Assembly: GCA_043736395.1 (NCBI GenBank) | Contig: JAYTCQ010000103.1 | Coordinates: forward strand, 1 to 27,398 | Source: JAFDVL01 sp043736395 | GTDB taxonomy: Bacteria; Acidobacteriota; Blastocatellia; RBC074 | DNA length: 27,398 bases | Reading direction: 5' to 3' | Shown: piece after piece, positions 23,323-27,398 of the stretch | Layout of the letters: each line of letters begins with the position of its first letter | Numbering within the stretch: position 1 is the first letter of the stretch | Made by a program: the position numbers and the translations under genes | Notes under the pieces: generated by a model | The model's database searches: none | What the model was told of the DNA's origin: nothing | What the model saw: only the letters and a program-made list of their open reading frames with translations

Positions 23323-24147
23323 CTATCGCTTCTGCTTCGGATCCAACCATTCCCGCAATGCATCGCCCACAAAATTAAACGCCAGCACCGTTAACATCAC
23401 CGCAATCCCCGGGAAAATTAACAGGTGCGGAGCGTCTCTCAAAAACGGACGCGCATCGTTGAGCATTGATCCCCAGCTTGGTGTCGGAGGCGGTACTCCT
23501 AAACCTAAAAAACTAAGGCTCGCTTCGGAAAGTACCGCGCCTGCCATCCCAAGACTAGCCTGGACGATCAACGGTTGAATTGCATTCGGTAAAATATGCC
23601 GTATTAAAATTCTAAAATCACTTGTCCCGACGGCTCGTGCGGCGGTCACGAAATCGTATTCACGCACTTTCAAAACCTGTCCGCGAATCAATCGGGCATA
23701 ACCAACCCAGCCAATAATCGAAAGCGCAAAAATTAGATTTCTTAAGCTCGGCCCCAGAAACGCTACCATCGCAATTGCTAATAACAGGCTGGGAAATGCG
23801 AGAAAAACGTTGAAAAGAAATCCTGAGAAAAACCTATCTATCCAGCCACCGTAATATCCTGAAACTGCGCCGATCATCATCCCTATCAACGCGGAAATCA
23901 GGACGACCAGGACGCCGACTTCCATCGAGACGCGCGCGCCGTGCATGACACGTGAGAGGATGTCACGGCCTAAATCATCCTGCCCCAGCCAATGATCGCT
24001 CGCGGGTTTCATTCGATCTTCACGGGACTGTCCCGGCTTCGCAGGATTTTGCAGGCGTGGATCGTACGGCGCAATCAACGGCGCGAAAAGCGCGATAATA
24101 AAAAAAAGCACGATGACGATGAGTCCAAATTTTCCAAGTCTGTTCAT
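23323..24147 (-). CDS. DppC/OppC-type ABC transporter permease
   Basis: Inner-membrane subunit of a peptide/nickel-type ABC importer, 274 residues. The N-terminal segment with one TM and LIAPYDPRLQNPAKP ... HWLGQDDLGRDILSRVMHGAR is diagnostic of the OppC half. The EAA loop that docks on the ATPase reads YDFVTAARAVGTSDFRILIRHILPNAI. Five further hydrophobic segments and the ending NFVGDALREWLDPKQKR complete the family pattern. It lies downstream of its DppB-type partner after a 113-bp gap holding hairpin H4. ATPase and substrate-binding genes are not in this window. Confidence 0.92.
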   Translation of the reverse strand: MNRLGKFGLIVIVLFFIIALFAPLIAPYDPRLQNPAKPGQSREDRMKPASDHWLGQDDLGRDILSRVMHGARVSMEVGVLVVLISALIGMMIGAVSGYYGGWIDRFFSGFLFNVFLAFPSLLLAIAMVAFLGPSLRNLIFALSIIGWVGYARLIRGQVLKVREYDFVTAARAVGTSDFRILIRHILPNAIQPLIVQASLGMAGAVLSEASLSFLGLGVPPPTPSWGSMLNDARPFLRDAPHLLIFPGIAVMLTVLAFNFVGDALREWLDPKQKR

Positions 24148-24154
24148 GAGAAAT

Positions 24155-24256
24155 TAGTTAACAGTAAATAGTTAACAGTAAATAGTTAACAGTGAATAGT
24201 AAGAGAGTGCTAACGCAACATGTCTGTTGGCTGTTAACTGCTCCCTGTTAACTGTC
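24155..24256. repeat. Word-repeat hairpin H4 with three tandem 14-bp units
   Basis: Three direct copies of GTTAACAGTAAATA at 24157-24170, 24171-24184 and 24185-24198 (the third with one change). Two inverse copies containing CTGTTAACTG follow at 24231-24240 and about 24245-24254. The element can fold as a hairpin in alternative registers. It fills the gap between the two permease genes, inside their presumed operon. Confidence 0.85.
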
Positions 24257-24260
24257 TTCC

Positions 24261-25187
24261 TTATTCAACTTTAATTCGTGGATCAAGCAGACGATACGCG
24301 AAATCCGTTAAGACGTTCGCGACAATGTAGGTTAAGGCAATCATCAAAATACAACCTTGCACCAGCGGATAATCGCGAGAATTGATGGAGTCTACGGTGA
24401 GACGCCCAAGTCCGGGCCAGCTAAAAATTGTTTCCGTAATAATCGCTCCGGCGAGTAAGACGCCGAACTGCAATCCGAGGACGGTGACGACGGGAATTAA
24501 TCCGTTTTTCAAAACGTGTTTGTAAATGACTTGTCGCTCACTTAAGCCTTTAGCACGAGCGGCGCGGACATAATCTTCGCCTAATTCTTCGATGACGCTG
24601 GAACGTACCATCCGGGTCAGAATCGCAGCTAATGCCGCTCCCATCGTCACGGCGGGCAGCACTAAATATTCAGGGCCGCCGCGTCCGGCAACGGGAAACC
24701 AATTCAACTTGATCGCGAACAAATAAATCATCAACGGGCCAAGGACAAAGCCCGGGGCGCTGATACCGAGCAATGAAATCACGGAAGCGATGTTGTCAAT
24801 AATTTTCCCCTGATTGCTACCAGCGGTAACTCCCAGTGGAATCGCAATCAAAATTGCCACGAATAATCCCGCCAGCGCTAGCTGAATTGTCGCTGGATAA
24901 CGACCAAGAATTTTTTCAAGTACCGGCTCATTTGTAACTAAGCTTGTCCCCAGATCGCCTTGAAATAATCCTTTCCAATAATTTAAATATTGCTGTGTCA
25001 GCGGCAGGTCAAGCCCTAATTTGTGCTTCAATTCGGCAACTTGTTGTTCAGTCGCGTTGTCGCCCAAAGCATTGCGTACGGGGTCGCCCGGTACGATATG
25101 AATTAACAAAAATACCAATGTCACAACTGCCCAGACAACGGGGAGGACAAAGACTAATCTCTTGAGCAAAGCAAGCAGGATTTGCAT
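24261..25187 (-). CDS. DppB/OppB-type ABC transporter permease
   Basis: A 308-residue permease with six TM segments. The N-terminus VTLVFLLIHIVPGDPVRNAL and KLGLDLPLTQQYLNYWKGLF ... GDLGTSL are standard for DppB/OppB. The EAA loop is GEDYVRAARAKGLSERQVIYKHVLKNGLIPVVT, read in two pieces. The end TDFAYRLLDPRIKVE is typical. It forms a heterodimeric pore with the adjacent DppC-like protein. The likely substrates are di- or oligopeptides, but nickel or other small solutes are possible in this family. Confidence 0.92.
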   Translation of the reverse strand: MQILLALLKRLVFVLPVVWAVVTLVFLLIHIVPGDPVRNALGDNATEQQVAELKHKLGLDLPLTQQYLNYWKGLFQGDLGTSLVTNEPVLEKILGRYPATIQLALAGLFVAILIAIPLGVTAGSNQGKIIDNIASVISLLGISAPGFVLGPLMIYLFAIKLNWFPVAGRGGPEYLVLPAVTMGAALAAILTRMVRSSVIEELGEDYVRAARAKGLSERQVIYKHVLKNGLIPVVTVLGLQFGVLLAGAIITETIFSWPGLGRLTVDSINSRDYPLVQGCILMIALTYIVANVLTDFAYRLLDPRIKVE

Positions 25188-25260
25188 AGCCGTGATGGTA
25201 ACAAAGAAGCGTTTATCGGGCTAGAGCGTACCGAATGAATCGTGCTGAATTGAAACGAAT

Positions 25261-25290
25261 TTGACAACGTTCATGGTGCATCGCTATAGT
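25261..25290 (+). promoter_or_regulatory. Predicted hslVU promoter
   Basis: TTGACA (25261-25266), 18 bp, TATAGT (25285-25290). Start of transcription about 6-7 nt later coincides with the first ATG of hslV at 25297, which has no ribosome binding site. A leaderless transcript is therefore predicted. Confidence 0.6.
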
Positions 25291-25296
25291 GCCTGA

Positions 25297-25863
25297 ATGC
25301 CGTATCCAATGAATGCCAGTGATGGCAAAAAACCACGCATCAGAAGTACCACGATCTTAGCCGTCCGTCGTGATGGCAAAGTCGTGATCGCCGGAGATGG
25401 TCAGGTCACGATGGGTGATACGATCATGAAGTCTGGCGCGAAAAAAGTCCGCCGTCTCTACAATGAAAAAATTGTGGCAGGTTTTGCCGGTGCGACGGCT
25501 GACGCGTTCGCGCTCTTCCAGCGCTTTGAAATCAAGCTGGATCAGTACCACGGTCAGCTCAGTCGCGCTGCCGTTGAATTAGCCAAAGACTGGCGCACAG
25601 ATAAATCCATGCGCAGCCTCGAAGCGTTATTATTGGTCGCCGATCACACTTCGACCTTGATTATTTCAGGAACTGGTGACGTCATCGAACCGGATGATGG
25701 CATTGCTTCGATTGGCTCTGGTGGCCCATACGCATTGTCGGCGGCGCGTGCGCTGGTCAGGCATTCTAATTTATCTGCACGTGAAATTGCACAGGAAGCA
25801 ATGATGATTGCGGGTGAAATTTGTGTTTATAGCAATACAAATTTAGTAATTGAAGAAGTGTGA
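25297..25863 (+). CDS. hslV: ATP-dependent protease proteolytic subunit HslV (ClpQ)
   Basis: Threonine peptidase that forms a double hexameric chamber with the HslU unfoldase; cytoplasmic quality control. The mature N-terminus is TTILAVRRDGKVVIAGDGQV: T18 is the catalytic Thr1. GAKKVRRLYNEKIVAGFAGATADAF and SIGSGGPYALSAARAL are the other family blocks. The pre-sequence before T18 is 17 residues (MPYPMNASDGKKPRIRS), longer than the usual one-to-few residue leader; a second ATG at 25309 would give 13. Neither ATG has a ribosome binding site, and the promoter position favours the first. Followed by hslU after 93 bp containing hairpin H5. Confidence 0.95.
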   Translation: MPYPMNASDGKKPRIRSTTILAVRRDGKVVIAGDGQVTMGDTIMKSGAKKVRRLYNEKIVAGFAGATADAFALFQRFEIKLDQYHGQLSRAAVELAKDWRTDKSMRSLEALLLVADHTSTLIISGTGDVIEPDDGIASIGSGGPYALSAARALVRHSNLSAREIAQEAMMIAGEICVYSNTNLVIEEV

Positions 25864-25866
25864 AGA

Positions 25867-25950
25867 TAGATGCTGGATGTTAGATATTAGATGCTGGAAG
25901 TGTCGCGAAGCATCCGCTCCTAACATCAAACATCTAGAATCCAACATCGA
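25867..25950. repeat. Word-repeat hairpin H5 between hslV and hslU
   Basis: The left arm 25867-25898 has repeated AGATGCTGGA / TGTTAGAT words. The right arm 25918-25950 carries their reverse complements (AACATC, CATCTAGAATCC). The loop is about 19 nt. It fills almost the whole gap and ends 6 nt before the hslU start. Confidence 0.8.
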
Positions 25951-25956
25951 ATTTTT

Positions 25957-27351
25957 ATGGTTATTTACCTTTCAGGCGAAATTGAAGAAGAAGTAAAACT
26001 GGACGATTTAACTCCTCGTCAAATCGTCACCGAACTCGACAAGCACGTCGTGGGACAAGTTGCGGCGAAACGCGCCGTGGCGGTCGCGCTCCGTAATCGC
26101 ATTCGCCGTCAAAAATTACCTCCCGATATGGCGCAGGATGTGATGCCTAAAAACATCATCATGATTGGCTCCACCGGAATCGGTAAAACAGAAATCGCTC
26201 GCCGTCTGGCGCGGCTTTCGTCTTCTCCTTTCTTAAAAGTTGAAGCTTCAAAATTCACCGAAGTCGGCTACGTCGGACGCGATGTGGAATCCATGATTCG
26301 CGACCTCGTAGAAATTTCGATTGAATTAGTTCGTGAAGAAAAAGCTGAAGAAATCGCCGATAAAGCGGAGCAAAATGCTGAGGAACGCGTCCTTGATTTA
26401 TTATTACCGAACGCTCGTTCCTCAGAAATTGATCAAATTGAAAGTACAGAGACAGCCGTCGCCGAAGCCCAGAATCGAACCCGTGAAAAATTACGACAAC
26501 AGCTTCGCGAAGGCCGACTGGATTCTCGAATTGTCGAGTTAGAAGTCCGCGATAAAAGCTTTCCTGCCTTCGAAATCATCAGCAATCAGGGCGTCGAAGA
26601 GATGGACATCAACATCAAGGATATGCTGCCGGGGATGTTTGGCAATCGAACTAAAACCCGCAAAATGCGCGTTGATGAAGCGCTCGAATATTTAATTTCC
26701 GAAGAAGAATCAAAGCTCGTAGACATGGATGCCGTGGCGCGAATCGCGCTGGATCGTGTCGAAACCCACGGGATTATTTTCCTTGATGAAATTGATAAAA
26801 TTGCCGGACGCGAAGGCGGTCACGGCCCCGATGTTTCGCGTGAAGGCGTCCAACGCGACATCCTGCCGATTGTCGAAGGGACGACCGTGAATACGAAATA
26901 CGGAATGGTTCGTACCGATCACATTTTGTTTATCGCCGCCGGAGCTTTCCACGTTTCCAAGCCATCTGATTTAATCCCCGAATTGCAAGGACGCTTCCCG
27001 ATCCGCGTCGAACTTCAACCGCTGACCATTGACGATTTCAAACGTATTTTGACGGAACCGAAAAATGCATTATTGAAGCAATACACCGCATTAATGGATA
27101 CCGAAGGAGTGAATCTCGAATTCACCGACGACGCGATTCAATCACTCGCAGAATTTGCCTTTAAGGTAAACGAAACTACGGAAGACATCGGTGCGCGTCG
27201 CCTTCATACAATTCTCGAAAAAGTGCTGGACGAAATTTCGTTTGAAGGCTCTGATCTAACTGAAAAAAATCAGGTCATTGATGCCAAATACGTTGATAAA
27301 GAATTAGCCGACATTGTCAAGAATGAGGATTTAAGCCGCTACATTTTATAA
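25957..27351 (+). CDS. hslU: ATP-dependent protease ATPase subunit HslU (ClpY)
   Basis: AAA+ unfoldase of 464 residues that feeds proteins to HslV. After a ~17-residue extension the conserved start is LTPRQIVTELDKHVVGQ. Walker A is GSTGIGKTE (S replaces the common P), the pore loop is EVGYVGRDVE, Walker B is IIFLDEIDK, the arginine finger region is ELQGRFPIRVEL, and sensor 2 is EDIGARRLHT. The intermediate domain (about 115-235) contains charged helices as usual. The C-terminus EDLSRYIL is the tail that docks into HslV to activate it. No ribosome binding site is visible before the ATG; translation may depend on coupling or on the H5 hairpin context. Confidence 0.96.
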   Translation: MVIYLSGEIEEEVKLDDLTPRQIVTELDKHVVGQVAAKRAVAVALRNRIRRQKLPPDMAQDVMPKNIIMIGSTGIGKTEIARRLARLSSSPFLKVEASKFTEVGYVGRDVESMIRDLVEISIELVREEKAEEIADKAEQNAEERVLDLLLPNARSSEIDQIESTETAVAEAQNRTREKLRQQLREGRLDSRIVELEVRDKSFPAFEIISNQGVEEMDINIKDMLPGMFGNRTKTRKMRVDEALEYLISEEESKLVDMDAVARIALDRVETHGIIFLDEIDKIAGREGGHGPDVSREGVQRDILPIVEGTTVNTKYGMVRTDHILFIAAGAFHVSKPSDLIPELQGRFPIRVELQPLTIDDFKRILTEPKNALLKQYTALMDTEGVNLEFTDDAIQSLAEFAFKVNETTEDIGARRLHTILEKVLDEISFEGSDLTEKNQVIDAKYVDKELADIVKNEDLSRYIL

Positions 27352-27398
27352 CGTAGCGTGAACTGTTAGTTCACGCCGTTTCCATTTGAAGAACTTCT

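Noticed and set aside
24155..24256. CRISPR array
   Set aside because: The repeats are directly contiguous 14-bp units without spacers and have inverse copies; no cas genes nearby.
27356..27376. Intrinsic terminator after hslU
   Set aside because: A 9-bp stem with 3-nt loop is present, but no T-run follows, so it is only a hairpin; it might assist termination by other means.

Overview
The window looks like chromosome of a member of the Acidobacteriota, most plausibly the class Blastocatellia. This is inferred from the very large Oar-like TonB-dependent receptor with an N-terminal carboxypeptidase-regulatory-like domain, the CotH/DUF4956 cluster, the gluconate-type GMC oxidoreductase and the general gene style. 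No rRNA is present to prove it.

Layout. 1-5160: a spinster-like MFS transporter, a decayed GMC-oxidoreductase tail, a frameshifted gene for a secreted protein with a cysteine-rich tail, then an intact GMC oxidoreductase behind a DinB-like gene. 5181-8540: Oar-like outer-membrane receptor. 8718-10861: groES-groEL with its own promoter, a perfect CIRCE operator and a strong terminator. 10903-13610: three compact minus-strand genes, each followed within 0-16 nt by an 88-91 bp site with the architecture of an integron attC site. No integrase gene is visible, so this reads as a CALIN (cluster of attC sites lacking integrase) inserted just upstream of the groES promoter. 13604-14515: a gene-free 0.9 kb with an orphan recombination core, a nested palindrome, the remnant of a paralogue of the 15.2 kb gene, and a 0.4 kb inverted-repeat element. 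14516-15081: a mazEF-type toxin-antitoxin pair. 15174-19625: a likely operon of CotH kinase with EF-hands, DUF4956 membrane protein, a LolA-like protein with a glycine-rich insert, and a small exported protein. 19725-21013: purC translationally coupled to a Fis-type DNA-binding protein. 21373-22170: orphan OmpR-type response regulator. 22272-23314: a hypothetical protein and a macro-domain protein. 23323-25187: two DppBC-type ABC permeases. 25297-27351: hslV-hslU protease.

Functional themes are protein quality control (GroESL, HslVU), outer-membrane uptake and peptide transport, purine synthesis, and an accessory island (cassettes, toxin-antitoxin, repeats) wedged between groESL and the CotH operon.

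The two most unusual signals are the attC array in this lineage, with nuclease-like and protease-like cargo, and a set of five intergenic hairpins. Each of those hairpins is built from a different short word that recurs within one arm and reappears reverse-complemented in the other arm.
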